Assembly: GCA_027487515.1 (NCBI GenBank)
Contig: JAIYDL010000007.1
Span: 345,203-409,202 of the forward strand
From: Pseudomonadota bacterium
GTDB lineage: Bacteria > Bdellovibrionota > Bacteriovoracia > Bacteriovoracales > Bacteriovoracaceae
Length of the DNA stretch: 64,000 bases
Direction: 5' to 3'
Shown one piece after another: positions 25,210 through 33,716 of the stretch. The notes beneath the pieces are model-generated. The model did no database searches. It was not told the origin of the DNA and saw only the letters and a program-made list of their open reading frames with translations. Within the stretch, counting starts at the first letter, position 1, and every line of letters starts with the position of its first letter. The translations under genes and the position numbers were made by a program.

Positions 25210-25431
25210 TTACTGTAAAGTTTTGGAACGCTTGCCTTTTCTCACTTTGGCCACTTTCGAGATCGCGTATTCCATGAGCATGAGAGCCTCCCGGCGCAGA
25301 CCATTGTCGTGGATGTAGCGGTAGAAGTTTTCGATGTCTCCGTTCGAGCGGAAGTTCTTGATGGTCATGACCTCGGGAACCGCCGGGGCCACTTTCTCTT
25401 CCGTCGCTGGGGTGATCGTCGTCTTAGACAT
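25210..25431 (-). CDS. Small conserved-looking protein of 73 residues, unknown
   Basis: A good AGGAG site seven bases before the ATG and a perfect terminator directly after the stop support this as a real gene. The N-terminal third is disordered ('TPATEEKVAPAVPE'), the rest helical and basic, ending in 'KVRKGKRSKTLQ'. The central 'FRSNGDIENFYRYIHDNGLR' stretch looks like a small helical domain. It is cytoplasmic, with no motif I recognise. It lies 51 bases after the regulator gene on the same strand. Confidence 0.75.
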   Translation of the reverse strand: MSKTTITPATEEKVAPAVPEVMTIKNFRSNGDIENFYRYIHDNGLRREALMLMEYAISKVAKVRKGKRSKTLQ

Positions 25432-25482
25432 AAATGCTCCTGTTCATTGTAGTTTACTTTTTCTTGCCTAACTCTTCAAATC

Positions 25483-26973
25483 TTATTGTGCTTCACGGGC
25501 CTCGATCATGCCGTAGCTATGAAGCTTGTTATAGAGAGTCTTCACCGTAATTCCAAGAGCTTTAGCTGCACGAGTCTTATTCCCACCGAGATGCTGAAGA
25601 GTGTCAACGATGTGCTTCTTCTCGAGATCAAAGAGAGTAAACTCCTGATAGATCGGCTTCTCTTCGACTTTCTCTACCTTCACTTCCTGAGCAAACTCCG
25701 GCAGATGCGCAGCCTCAATGTACTGACCGTCAGTGAGGATGTATGTGCGCTCCATCACATTCTTCAATTCGTGAGCATTCCCTGGCCAGAAGTAGGTCGT
25801 GAGTTTTTCGATCGCGGCCGAGGTAAGGACTTTCTTCTCAACTTTTCCGTGATTCAGGAAGTACTCCGCCATGACTTTCACGTCTTCCTGGCGGTCGCGG
25901 AGGGCCGGAATCTTCATCCCGACAGTGTTGAGCCGGTAGAAGAGGTCTTCCTTAAAGGCGCCGGTTTCAACCAGACTCTTCAAGCAGGTCTTAGACGTCG
26001 CGATGAGGCGGACGTTCAACGCAACTTTCTGATCCGTGTCCACCGTGATCATTTCGCCGGCGACGAGGGAGCGCAGAAGCTTCGTTTGTATGTTGAGGGA
26101 GCATGAACCGATGTCATCGATGATGAGCGTCCCGCCGTTCGCCTGGAGCATGAGACCTTTCGAAGAAAAGATCTCTCGGTCGAGCTGGGCTTCGCTGAAG
26201 GCACCGCAGGAAGCGACCACGACCGCACCCTTACGACCCGACCAGTTATGGATCTTCCGTGCGAGGATTTTCTTCCCCACTCCGTGTTGACCTTCGAGGA
26301 GCACTGGGAAATCTTGCGCCGCAATTTTCTTAGCCGTTTGAACGACCTCGAGGAAGCTTTTTGAGAGTCCCATCATCTGCGAATTATCTTCAAAGGATTT
26401 GGTCATCTGAATCTCGACCCGGTTCGAGAGTTCTTTCTCCCGGGCCTCGATCTTCTGGAGGAGTTCGCGGTTAAGATTCTTCGCCATGAGAAACAAGTGC
26501 ATGTTCCGGATCGGCGACTGGAGCTGTTGCAAGATTTCATTCAGAGTCACGAGGTCGGCTTCTCCGAAGTTGCGGTCTTTCTTAAGAGACTGAACGTTCA
26601 GCGTACCGATGACAGAACCTTCGACGATGATCGGGAGGCAGAGCTCTGCTTCAACCGCATCGTCCCGGTAACCGTTGACCGCGATCGGATCGCGCTTAAC
26701 CGAATTCGAGTAGTACGCACGCTTCATCCGAGCAACGTAGCCCGCGACACCCTGGCCCTTGTTGAAGAGGCGAGCGGCCGAAAGAGCAGAGCCATTTTCG
26801 GCGATCAAGCGCGTAGAGCCATCGGAGAGGACTTCGAAGCCAAGAACTTTGTATTCACCCATGACTTCCTGGACGTAGCTCGAGAGCTTCGAGAAGAAGA
26901 CAACTTCATCGAGGTTCGAGAGAAGAACTGTTGAAAGAGTAGCAAGTTCATTCTGATGAGCAGCTGTTTTCAT
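25483..26973 (-). CDS. GAF-AAA+-Fis enhancer-binding-like regulator lacking GAFTGA
   Basis: The 496-residue protein has the order GAF (about 25-150), AAA+ (200-420), Fis-type helix-turn-helix (455-490; 'NKTRAAKALGITVKTLYNKL'). Walker A reads 'GQHGVGKK' (228-235), Walker B 'GTLIIDDIGS' (281-290), the arginine region 'EDLFYRLN' and sensor II 'WPGNAHELKN' are present. The GAFTGA loop that contacts sigma54 is missing: the sequence goes from 'REIFSSKG' to 'LMLQANGGTL' where about 15 residues are normally found. It therefore probably does not open sigma54 promoters. Similar loop-less relatives such as TyrR act on sigma70 promoters. No receiver domain is present; the GAF domain would sense a ligand. 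Confidence 0.87.
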   Translation of the reverse strand: MKTAAHQNELATLSTVLLSNLDEVVFFSKLSSYVQEVMGEYKVLGFEVLSDGSTRLIAENGSALSAARLFNKGQGVAGYVARMKRAYYSNSVKRDPIAVNGYRDDAVEAELCLPIIVEGSVIGTLNVQSLKKDRNFGEADLVTLNEILQQLQSPIRNMHLFLMAKNLNRELLQKIEAREKELSNRVEIQMTKSFEDNSQMMGLSKSFLEVVQTAKKIAAQDFPVLLEGQHGVGKKILARKIHNWSGRKGAVVVASCGAFSEAQLDREIFSSKGLMLQANGGTLIIDDIGSCSLNIQTKLLRSLVAGEMITVDTDQKVALNVRLIATSKTCLKSLVETGAFKEDLFYRLNTVGMKIPALRDRQEDVKVMAEYFLNHGKVEKKVLTSAAIEKLTTYFWPGNAHELKNVMERTYILTDGQYIEAAHLPEFAQEVKVEKVEEKPIYQEFTLFDLEKKHIVDTLQHLGGNKTRAAKALGITVKTLYNKLHSYGMIEAREAQ

Positions 26974-27036
26974 GTGGATCCCCTTTACACTTAAATCTTC
27001 AATGTGTTTAAAAATTACACAGTGCGTTATGGGGAT

Positions 27037-27065
27037 ATATTACAGGCTGGCTGAAAAATTTACAA
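27037..27065 (-). promoter_or_regulatory. Candidate promoter of the regulator gene
   Basis: On the minus strand TTGTAA (27060-27065), a 17-base spacer and TAATAT (27037-27042), four of six matches each, lie about 60-90 bases before the ATG at 26973. The stretch is distinctly AT-rich compared with its surroundings. Confidence 0.4.
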
Positions 27066-27114
27066 GACCATTTTGCTGCGGTGTTTAAAGTTTCTTCGAA
27101 AAAATTAGCAATTC

Positions 27115-28467
27115 CTAGAGGTTAGTCCACTGAGGAGAGAAGCATTGACCAAAATCCTGGGTCAATTGCCCTAAAATCTCCCCTTCTCTGTTCATGATAT
27201 AGACATCTTGAACGGCCTTACGACGACTTAGCATCCGCTTTGACGAAAAAATGATGAACTCACCGTCAGGCGAGAAGGTGGGTTCTTCGTTCGAGCCGAA
27301 CCCCTTGGTGAGGCGGACTAAGTTGTTCCCATCGGCGCCGATCCGGTAAAGGTCAAAGCCGTTGTCGACCCAGGAGGTGAAAACGATCTCCTTCCCATCC
27401 GGCGAAAACCTCGGAGTCGCATTGAACTGGCCCACGAAAGAAATCCGCTTCACGTCCTTCTCGGTTTCGGAGGGATTCAAGGTGTAGATGTGGGCCCGCC
27501 CTGAGCGGTTCGTGAGGAAGGTCATGAGAGACCCATCTCGAGTCATCGAGGGATCCACATCGTCCCCGTAGTGGGAGGTGATTTTCCGCATGCGACCGGA
27601 GGAGACATTGAGTTCATAGATGTCGGCGTTTCCACTGAACGAGAGAGTCAGATAGATCGTGTCTTGAGTGGCGCCGAAGATGGCGCCGGAGTTAATCCCA
27701 GGCCGATCGGAGATGGTCGTGAGCTTCTTGGTCTTGAGGTCGAGGAGCTTGAGGTCAATGTTCTTCAGAACTCGGACCTTCGTCCGGGAGACTTCCCTCC
27801 TCGAAGCGATCAGAGAGAACATGATCTTCGAGTTGTCCGGAGAGATCGAGGGAGAGAGGACGACAGAATTGAAGTTCGTGAGCTTGTCGACTCGGCGACC
27901 ATCGAAGTCCATGAGGTAGAGTTCTTTTTCAATCTCCTTGCCGCTGGTGCGGTCCGAGATGAAGAGGATCTTCGATTTAAAGATCGACGGCTTCCCCGTC
28001 ACCGATCGGTAGAGTGCGTCGGCGATACCGTGGGCAGTGGGCCTAAGCCCATCCGAGGAGACTCGGACCTTGCCGGAGTACAGTTCTTTTTTTGCGAGCA
28101 CCGACCAGACCTTGAAGCTCGCGTCCACGCTCTGCCCCGGCCCCGGATCCATGCGTCCGGCGACGAAAAAGCTCACGCCATTGGCCTGCCACTTCTCGAG
28201 CTCTGGAGTAGAGAATGAATTCTTCCCCTTCTCCACGTAGTCGACGGCGTTGAACTTATGCTTATAGAAAAGGAAGTCGTTCCGGAGCACCTCGAGGAGT
28301 TCGGCAGAGACGCGCTTCTGATCCCCGGAGAGGGCCCCGAGTTCCGGGTCGTCGATGACGAGCTTGGCCTTGTCCTGCTCGGCCTGGCCCACGGCGATGA
28401 CCGCGTCCTGACCCAGGGCGAGCTGCGAAGCGAGGAACAACAGGAAAAAGAAAACTGTGTGTTTCAT
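27115..28467 (-). CDS. tolB: TolB periplasmic beta-propeller protein
   Basis: The 450-residue protein has a signal peptide ending near 'QLALGQ', an N-terminal anticodon-like alpha/beta domain (about 25-170) and a six-bladed WD40-like propeller with repeated PD40 units ('SISPDNSKIMFSL', 'RFSPDGKEIVFTS', 'TFSPDGEFIIFSS'). TolB works in the Tol-Pal system that pulls the outer membrane inward during division. It is the last gene of a nine-gene operon, nine bases after tolA. No pal gene follows, which is unusual for a tol operon. I see no terminator in the 50 bases after its stop. Confidence 0.92.
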   Translation of the reverse strand: MKHTVFFFLLFLASQLALGQDAVIAVGQAEQDKAKLVIDDPELGALSGDQKRVSAELLEVLRNDFLFYKHKFNAVDYVEKGKNSFSTPELEKWQANGVSFFVAGRMDPGPGQSVDASFKVWSVLAKKELYSGKVRVSSDGLRPTAHGIADALYRSVTGKPSIFKSKILFISDRTSGKEIEKELYLMDFDGRRVDKLTNFNSVVLSPSISPDNSKIMFSLIASRREVSRTKVRVLKNIDLKLLDLKTKKLTTISDRPGINSGAIFGATQDTIYLTLSFSGNADIYELNVSSGRMRKITSHYGDDVDPSMTRDGSLMTFLTNRSGRAHIYTLNPSETEKDVKRISFVGQFNATPRFSPDGKEIVFTSWVDNGFDLYRIGADGNNLVRLTKGFGSNEEPTFSPDGEFIIFSSKRMLSRRKAVQDVYIMNREGEILGQLTQDFGQCFSPQWTNL

Positions 28468-28476
28468 GGGTCGTCC

Positions 28477-29262
28477 TTAGATCGGAAAGCCCAGGATGAT
28501 CCCCGAGCTAGTGAGCCGCGCACCGACTTCGGCGGACGGCGTGGGAAACGTCGAATCCCGGATGGCCTTCTCGGCCCGTGCATCGAACTCCGAAACTCCC
28601 GAGGACTCCTGGAGCTCAAGCTTCAGAAGCTTCCCTTCGGGCGAGAGATAAATCTTGATCCGGCAACGAAGGTCTTGTTTAAGGAGGAAGTCCGGGAGCT
28701 TCCAGTAGGGCCTGATGACTCCGGGAATATTCTGCACGTACGCCGCGAAGGCCGAGGCCTGCTCGTCGCTGTAGTCTCCGACGAGGGCCGAGCCTTTGGA
28801 GAGCCGGTTGCCCTCGATGATGAGGGATTCGAAATTCTTTCCCGTCACACCGGTCCGCTCGCCCTTCGGGGCGACCTTCGGTGCCACTTTCTTACTCGAA
28901 TAGTCCGAGACCAGGTTCAGAAAAGAATCCTTCTTCTTGCCTTCTTCCTGGATGACGAGGTCGTCTTTCTTCACGACGTCGGCGACTTCTGCGGTGGTCT
29001 CCTCGGACTTCCCCTTCACCGGCTCTGGGACCGCTTCGATGATGGGTCGTGCCTCCATTTTCTTTAACTCTTGAACGGTGAACTTCGGCATGCCGACGAC
29101 GTCCACTCGAACCGCGGAGCGGATGATCTCGACGTCCCCGGATTGGAAGACCCGAGAAACAACTTCTCCGCCAATGAAGGCGGCCAAGAAAAGGAATCCA
29201 TGGAGTCCGAGAGAGACTAGGAAGTTCTTGGTAAAATCCCGATCGTCCACGCGCGTCAGCAC
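28477..29262 (-). CDS. tolA: TolA/TonB-type energy transducer
   Basis: The 261-residue protein has one N-terminal membrane anchor (about 13-34), a charged linker of about 100 residues ('VKGKSEETTAEVADVVKKDD') and a C-terminal TonB-like domain ('LRCRIKIYLSPEGKLLKLEL', 'FDARAEKAIRDS'). The linker is much shorter than the long helix of E. coli TolA. Its position between tolR and tolB argues for TolA rather than TonB. It would carry proton-driven force from TolQ-TolR to TolB. Start codon follows the tolR stop directly. Confidence 0.87.
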   Translation of the reverse strand: MLTRVDDRDFTKNFLVSLGLHGFLFLAAFIGGEVVSRVFQSGDVEIIRSAVRVDVVGMPKFTVQELKKMEARPIIEAVPEPVKGKSEETTAEVADVVKKDDLVIQEEGKKKDSFLNLVSDYSSKKVAPKVAPKGERTGVTGKNFESLIIEGNRLSKGSALVGDYSDEQASAFAAYVQNIPGVIRPYWKLPDFLLKQDLRCRIKIYLSPEGKLLKLELQESSGVSEFDARAEKAIRDSTFPTPSAEVGARLTSSGIILGFPI

Positions 29263-29682
29263 CTAGTTTCCTTTCTCCACTTCGGTCACGAGGGCGATGT
29301 TACTCACCCCAGATTTTTTCAGGTTGGCGATGAGCTTCGCGACTTTCTCGTAGCGAAGGTTGTAGTCTGCTCGGAGGTAGAGCACGTCGGTGTTGCTGAC
29401 CTTGAACTTCCTGAGGATCGCCGGAATGAGATCCTTCGGCGCCACGGCTTCTTTGCCGATGAAAAACTGCTCGGCTTCGGTGATCGAAAGGATCACCAGC
29501 TCAGGCCGAAGCCCGAGCGTGTTCACCTTCTGCGTCTTCGGAAGCTTGAGGTTAATACCGCTGAAGAGCATCGGTGCTGTCACCATGAAGATGACGAGGA
29601 GAACGAGCATCACGTCGACCAGTGGGGTCACGTTGATGTCAGCGACGGGCCCCTTCTTGCCTGAGCCGAGCTGCATCCCCAT
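29263..29682 (-). CDS. tolR: TolR/ExbD-type protein
   Basis: The 139-residue protein has the family start 'DINVTPLVDVMLVLLVIFMV', with Asp23 in the single membrane helix as the proton-path residue, and a periplasmic ExbD/TolR domain. It forms the inner-membrane motor with TolQ. It lies two bases after tolQ and directly abuts tolA. Confidence 0.93.
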   Translation of the reverse strand: MGMQLGSGKKGPVADINVTPLVDVMLVLLVIFMVTAPMLFSGINLKLPKTQKVNTLGLRPELVILSITEAEQFFIGKEAVAPKDLIPAILRKFKVSNTDVLYLRADYNLRYEKVAKLIANLKKSGVSNIALVTEVEKGN

Positions 29683-29684
29683 GA

Positions 29685-30377
29685 CTACTGTTCCTTCTTG
29701 ACGAGGACGGTGCGCTCGACAAGATTCAGAAACTCCTGGGAGAAGGACTCCATCTGAGAATTGATCCGAGAGATCTGGTTGTTGAAGAGGTTGTAGAAGA
29801 CCACCGCTGGGATGGCGGCCGCGAGGCCAACGGCCGTGGCCACCAGGGCCTCGGCGATCCCCGGAGCAACCGCCTCGATGCTTCCCCCACCTTGAGAGAG
29901 GCCAGAGAAGGCGTCGATGATTCCCCAGACGGTTCCGAAGAGACCGATGAAGGGAGTGATGGCGCCGATGGTGGCGAGGAGAGAGACTCGTAGATCCATC
30001 CGCTCGTTGGCCGTGTTGTAGGCGGACTTCAGGGCACGTTCCAGGGACTGGAGCCCGTACGTGGAGAAATGCCCCGCAAGGTTCCCGCGCCCGACGGCCC
30101 CGAGAGTTTTATTGAGCTCTTCGAAGCCCTTCTTGAACATCAGCCCCATGGTGGATTCGGTGTTCTCGGTCGCTTCTTTATTGATGTCGGTGATCGAGTT
30201 ACTCTTCCGGAAGAAGTCGTTGAACTTGTCGTTGGCCTCGGTCACGACCTTGAGCTCTTTGTATTTCTGCCAGATGATGGTCCAGGAGAGGACCGATGAC
30301 AGGACAAGGAGCAAGAGGACAAATTTAACGACGAGTCCGGATTCCCAAAGAATCTGCCAGATGTTTAAGCCATGCAT
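29685..30377 (-). CDS. tolQ: TolQ/ExbB-type proton channel protein
   Basis: The track ORF starts at 30524, inside the previous gene, but ATG 30377 has GAGG six bases upstream and gives a normal 230-residue TolQ beginning 'MHGLNIWQILWE'. Three membrane segments are visible (about 15-35, 130-155, 165-195) with 'GLFGTVWGIIDAF' and 'GIAEALVATAVGLAAAIPAV', the MotA/TolQ/ExbB signature. It forms a proton channel with TolR. Eight bases separate it from the preceding membrane-protein gene. Confidence 0.93.
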   Translation of the reverse strand: MHGLNIWQILWESGLVVKFVLLLLVLSSVLSWTIIWQKYKELKVVTEANDKFNDFFRKSNSITDINKEATENTESTMGLMFKKGFEELNKTLGAVGRGNLAGHFSTYGLQSLERALKSAYNTANERMDLRVSLLATIGAITPFIGLFGTVWGIIDAFSGLSQGGGSIEAVAPGIAEALVATAVGLAAAIPAVVFYNLFNNQISRINSQMESFSQEFLNLVERTVLVKKEQ

Positions 30378-30385
30378 TCTAAACC

Positions 30386-31213
30386 TCAACGCACGAATTT
30401 CCGTGCTCCAAAAATAAGCCGATCGCGGTATTTGTAATAAAAAAACGATACCACCCAAATCGCCGAGAGAAAAGGCAAAGCAAGACGGGTCCGCAACGCA
30501 AAGGGCGAAAAGTCTTCGCCCCAAACCGGATCAAGGCCGAAGAAGGCCCCCATGGGGGCAACGAACAGGACAAGGAAACAGACGACGTTGCTCCAGCTCC
30601 GGAAGCCTCGCCCCGAAAGAACGAGGAGGGTTGAAAAGCAGAAAACAATGTAGGGGATCAGGTCGTAGTAGTTTGGAACCGAAAGCCGAAATGCGCCGGT
30701 GAAGATGGCGGTGTATCCGACGATGAGCTCGGGGCCCGAGGGAGAATCCTCGGCGGTCAGAAAATCTTGGAGGTAGGCGATGACGACGAACTCGATCCCG
30801 AAGTAAAAACAAAGACCCAGGAACGCGGTCAAATGGTAGTACCAGTATCCGAGGTTCTGTCCGACGAAAGAAGTTCCGGCGAGGGAGAGGTAGCTGACGA
30901 GAGAGAACACGGCCACGACGAGTGCCTTTGGTTCGGGCCAGCGCACGAGTTCCCGGATGAGCACGCGCAAGGATTTCATCTGGTAGAGCCGCATCTTGAA
31001 CCAGCGGTTGAGGAAAAAGAGTGAAAGGACCTTCGCTCCGATCAGAATCTCCCAATGGTTATTGTGAAGCCACGCCTCCACGATGCTGATTTCATGGTCG
31101 AGGAGAAAGTGGAAAAACGCACCGATGGAACTCATCAGGATCACGAGGACCACGGCCAGGAGCTGGTACGCACCGTAGTACCGGAAGTTCTGAAAGAGCG
31201 AGGCCCGGCCCAT
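30386..31213 (-). CDS. Eight-helix membrane protein of the tol operon, unknown
   Basis: The 275-residue protein has about eight hydrophobic segments (near 14-37, 52-70, 95-115, 124-148, 160-178, 184-200, 206-226, 243-260) and a basic cytoplasmic tail ending 'FGARKFVR'. I do not recognise the family. The start overlaps the previous gene's stop by one base and the stop lies eight bases before tolQ. Fixed placement between lapB/orphans and tolQRAB suggests a partner in envelope constriction or lipid handling, but this is inference. Confidence 0.75.
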   Translation of the reverse strand: MGRASLFQNFRYYGAYQLLAVVLVILMSSIGAFFHFLLDHEISIVEAWLHNNHWEILIGAKVLSLFFLNRWFKMRLYQMKSLRVLIRELVRWPEPKALVVAVFSLVSYLSLAGTSFVGQNLGYWYYHLTAFLGLCFYFGIEFVVIAYLQDFLTAEDSPSGPELIVGYTAIFTGAFRLSVPNYYDLIPYIVFCFSTLLVLSGRGFRSWSNVVCFLVLFVAPMGAFFGLDPVWGEDFSPFALRTRLALPFLSAIWVVSFFYYKYRDRLIFGARKFVR

Positions 31214-32082
31214 CAGTGGACTTTTTCATCCGGACCGAGCCACTTGAGCTGCATCTCCGGCGACGGGTAGAGCTTGACGTAATCTTTGTACTGGGCGTTT
31301 GATTTGACGAACCGATCGATCTTCACGAGGAGTCGGTAGTACGCGTTCCAGAGCTCGGGGTTGGACTTCAGGTAGGCGTCCATCTTCTTGGTGACTTCGA
31401 ACTGCTGCTGAAAACTGTACCCCCGTTCCGTGATCTGGCGCGAATAGTTGCGGAGCAACTCCTCGACCAACCCCACGTCAGGCTTGGCACCCTGGAAGCT
31501 CGCCCCGGCCAGTTTCGAAAGCTTCTCCGTCGCGACCGCCTTCTTAAAGTAGCCCTGCTCAAGCCGCACGAAGTCTTCCAGGAGTAAGAGAGAGATCTCA
31601 AGTTTCGAGAGATCCAGAGAGCGGATGAAGGGAACCGACAGCAGCAGAATCACTTCGCCGTTCCCGGGGAGGGCCGTGCGAACCAGGGACGGGGTATTCA
31701 CGAGGAGGATCTTGTAGCGCTTCTGATAAAACCCAAGGCCCTCCATGGTTGCGCCGAAGTTTCCTTCGAGGCCGTAGTCCGGCTTCTGAAAATCCCAGCT
31801 CAAGAGCTGAGCGTTCTTCACGAGCCAGTACTCGGACACGAACCCGTAGAGCTCGGGCTCCGTGGGATAGAGGTAGCGCTGCGCCTCCACTTTCCCTTGG
31901 ACGCGCTTGAGGATCTTGACCTCGGTTTCTTTTTTCTTGGCCGCTTCGTCGAGGCCATCTTGCTGAAGGACCTTCTTGATGCTCGTGAAGTCGACGACCT
32001 CGAGCTCCTTCTCTTCCTGAAGCTTCTCGGTTTGGGCCCAGGCCTGGGCGCTGAGAATGATGGCAAGGAGGATCCACTTCAT
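31213..32082 (-). CDS. Secreted protein of the tol operon, faintly M48-like without HExxH
   Basis: The 289-residue protein has a signal peptide ending near 'SAQAWA'. Around residues 130-175 the pattern 'ALPGNGEVILLLSVPF' followed by 'LEISLLLLEDFVRLEQG' resembles the 'LPGG..hhh..G' and HExxH helix of M48 metallopeptidases, but the zinc motif is replaced by LLEDF, so it cannot be a standard protease. This similarity is by eye and weak. The C-terminal part is helical. It overlaps its downstream neighbour by one base and follows the SH3-like gene by one base. Confidence 0.7.
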   Translation of the reverse strand: MKWILLAIILSAQAWAQTEKLQEEKELEVVDFTSIKKVLQQDGLDEAAKKKETEVKILKRVQGKVEAQRYLYPTEPELYGFVSEYWLVKNAQLLSWDFQKPDYGLEGNFGATMEGLGFYQKRYKILLVNTPSLVRTALPGNGEVILLLSVPFIRSLDLSKLEISLLLLEDFVRLEQGYFKKAVATEKLSKLAGASFQGAKPDVGLVEELLRNYSRQITERGYSFQQQFEVTKKMDAYLKSNPELWNAYYRLLVKIDRFVKSNAQYKDYVKLYPSPEMQLKWLGPDEKVH

Positions 32083-32083
32083 G

Positions 32084-32482
32084 TCACTTCACCCTCGTCT
32101 CACCCTGGATGTATTGATCACCCAGTCGACCCCAGTAATAGAGGTCGGAGAGGTCCAGGTTAAAGGCGTCGAAGAACTTCGGGTACTTTCCTTGAAAGCA
32201 CTCGGGTCGCTTGTCCATCAGGAACTCCCGCAGGACGAACCCGCGGTGGTCAGCGACCTGGACGTAGGCCCACTCCGGGACCGCGGAGACCTTCGAACTC
32301 TCGACGACCTTCACCGGATGAGAGCATTGGATGGTGGTGAGGCTCGGAGACGTTCGGACCGCGTGCTGGTGGACATGGCCAAACATGGGAGCATAGTAGA
32401 AGACTCCGACCACTTTCTCGTCGGTCGCAACGGTCTCTGCGAAAGCGACGGCAGGCAGGAGGAGAAGCCACAACATGCTCAT
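32084..32482 (-). CDS. Small secreted protein, possibly SH3b-like
   Basis: ATG 32482 overlaps the stop of lapB as ATGA and starts a clean signal peptide ('LWLLLLPAVAFA'), so it is preferred over the 32521 start. The 132-residue product has 'VKVVESSKVSAVPEWAYVQV' and 'DHRGFVLREFLM', the pattern of a bacterial SH3 (SH3b) domain, which often binds peptidoglycan. Two cysteines ('IQCSHP', 'PECFQG') may form a disulfide. Placed between lapB and an orphan in the sppA-tol operon. The domain call is tentative. Confidence 0.7.
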   Translation of the reverse strand: MSMLWLLLLPAVAFAETVATDEKVVGVFYYAPMFGHVHQHAVRTSPSLTTIQCSHPVKVVESSKVSAVPEWAYVQVADHRGFVLREFLMDKRPECFQGKYPKFFDAFNLDLSDLYYWGRLGDQYIQGETRVK

Positions 32483-33708
32483 ACCTTCCACCGGAACTGG
32501 ATCGTCTCCCAGTTGTGGCACTGCGGGCAGCGCCAGAAGATCTCATCCGAATTATAGCCACACTGAGAGCAGAAGTGGCGGGTGAGCGAACTGTGAAGGT
32601 TATTCAGAAGTGACTGCGTGTGTGCCAGCGCCTCCTCGACCTTCCCGACCTCGATCAGGATCTTGATGTACTCAACTTTCAGGACGTCGGACTGGCCGTG
32701 ACTTCGCATCCACTCGTCGAGGAGCGTGAACGCGTCGCCCGTGCGCCGAAGATCCTTCAGGAGCCGAATCTTCGAGAGGACCACGGAGGGCGCACTCATG
32801 AGGTCCATGTCGTTGATGCCCAGGAAGTAGGTCATGAGCTGCGAAAGACGTTCGCGGTACTCGGTGACCTGGACGAGCTTGGGATTAAACTGATCCAGAG
32901 AGACGAAGATGAAGGTGGCGTACATGGGGTGCTCTTTCAGGAGCTCGAGCAAAAGGCCGTTGGCGTCCTCCATGTGTCCGAGGACGAGGTCGAGTCGCAG
33001 GCGCAGAATCTTCGCCGACACCGAGGGGGCGAACCGGAACGCGTCCTCGAGCTCCTCGGCGCAGGCCTTGAACTGCCCTTTATCGAACAGGGCCTTCGCC
33101 TTTTGCACTAGGATGTGCGAGATGGTCTCAGACTGATTTTCCTGCCCGACCTTGGAGAGCATGATCCGGTAGTTGTAGGCCTGATCCCAGTCCTCGATGT
33201 CTTCGTAGATGCGGCAGAGCGCGGAGATCACGTCCTGCTGGTCCCGGTTGATCTTGAGCACATCCTTATAGGTCTCCACGGCCTTGTCGATGAAGCCCCC
33301 CTTGTCGAAGTCAAGGGCCAGTTCTTTCAGGGCCTGAAGCCGGGTCGATTCGGAGATGCTCTCGCGGGCGATGAGGGAGCGGTGGATCGAAATCGCTTTC
33401 TCGATTTCCCCGTTGGACCGGAAGAGACCCCCGAGGGCGAAGTAGGTGTCGATCGTCTCTCGGTTAAGGTCCACCGCATTCTGGAACTCCTTGATCGCGA
33501 GATCCTTGTTCCCTTCGATGAGGTATTGGGTGGCGTTGAGGAAGATCCGTGACTGGGCCTCGAAGATACTGTTGCGGTACTTCTTCGAGAGCTTCACTGC
33601 TTTGTCCCGCTCGATGACGTAGTGGTAGATCAGCACAAGCGTGATCACCACCGCCACGACGGTCAGTGCGTGATTCTTTCCCCATTCGAGTAGAAAGGTG
33701 TAGTCCAC
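32479..33708 (-). CDS. lapB: LapB (YciM)-like TPR protein
   Basis: The 409-residue protein has an N-terminal membrane anchor (about 9-27), a run of TPR units ('AIKEFQNAVDLNRETIDTYF', 'ETYKDVLKINRDQQDVISAL') and a C-terminal rubredoxin-type zinc knuckle 'CSQCGYNSDEIFWRCPQC' ending 'WETIQFRW'. This layout is specific to LapB, which controls LpxC stability and so LPS synthesis in proteobacteria. It lies eight bases after sppA and overlaps the next gene by four bases. Here it belongs to the same transcription unit as tolQRAB. Confidence 0.92.
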   Translation of the reverse strand: MDYTFLLEWGKNHALTVVAVVITLVLIYHYVIERDKAVKLSKKYRNSIFEAQSRIFLNATQYLIEGNKDLAIKEFQNAVDLNRETIDTYFALGGLFRSNGEIEKAISIHRSLIARESISESTRLQALKELALDFDKGGFIDKAVETYKDVLKINRDQQDVISALCRIYEDIEDWDQAYNYRIMLSKVGQENQSETISHILVQKAKALFDKGQFKACAEELEDAFRFAPSVSAKILRLRLDLVLGHMEDANGLLLELLKEHPMYATFIFVSLDQFNPKLVQVTEYRERLSQLMTYFLGINDMDLMSAPSVVLSKIRLLKDLRRTGDAFTLLDEWMRSHGQSDVLKVEYIKILIEVGKVEEALAHTQSLLNNLHSSLTRHFCSQCGYNSDEIFWRCPQCHNWETIQFRWKV

Positions 33709-33716
33709 GAGACTCC

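Noticed and set aside
30378-30524. N-terminal extension of the TolQ ORF
   Set aside because: It overlaps the preceding membrane-protein gene; ATG 30377 has a ribosome site and gives normal TolQ length.
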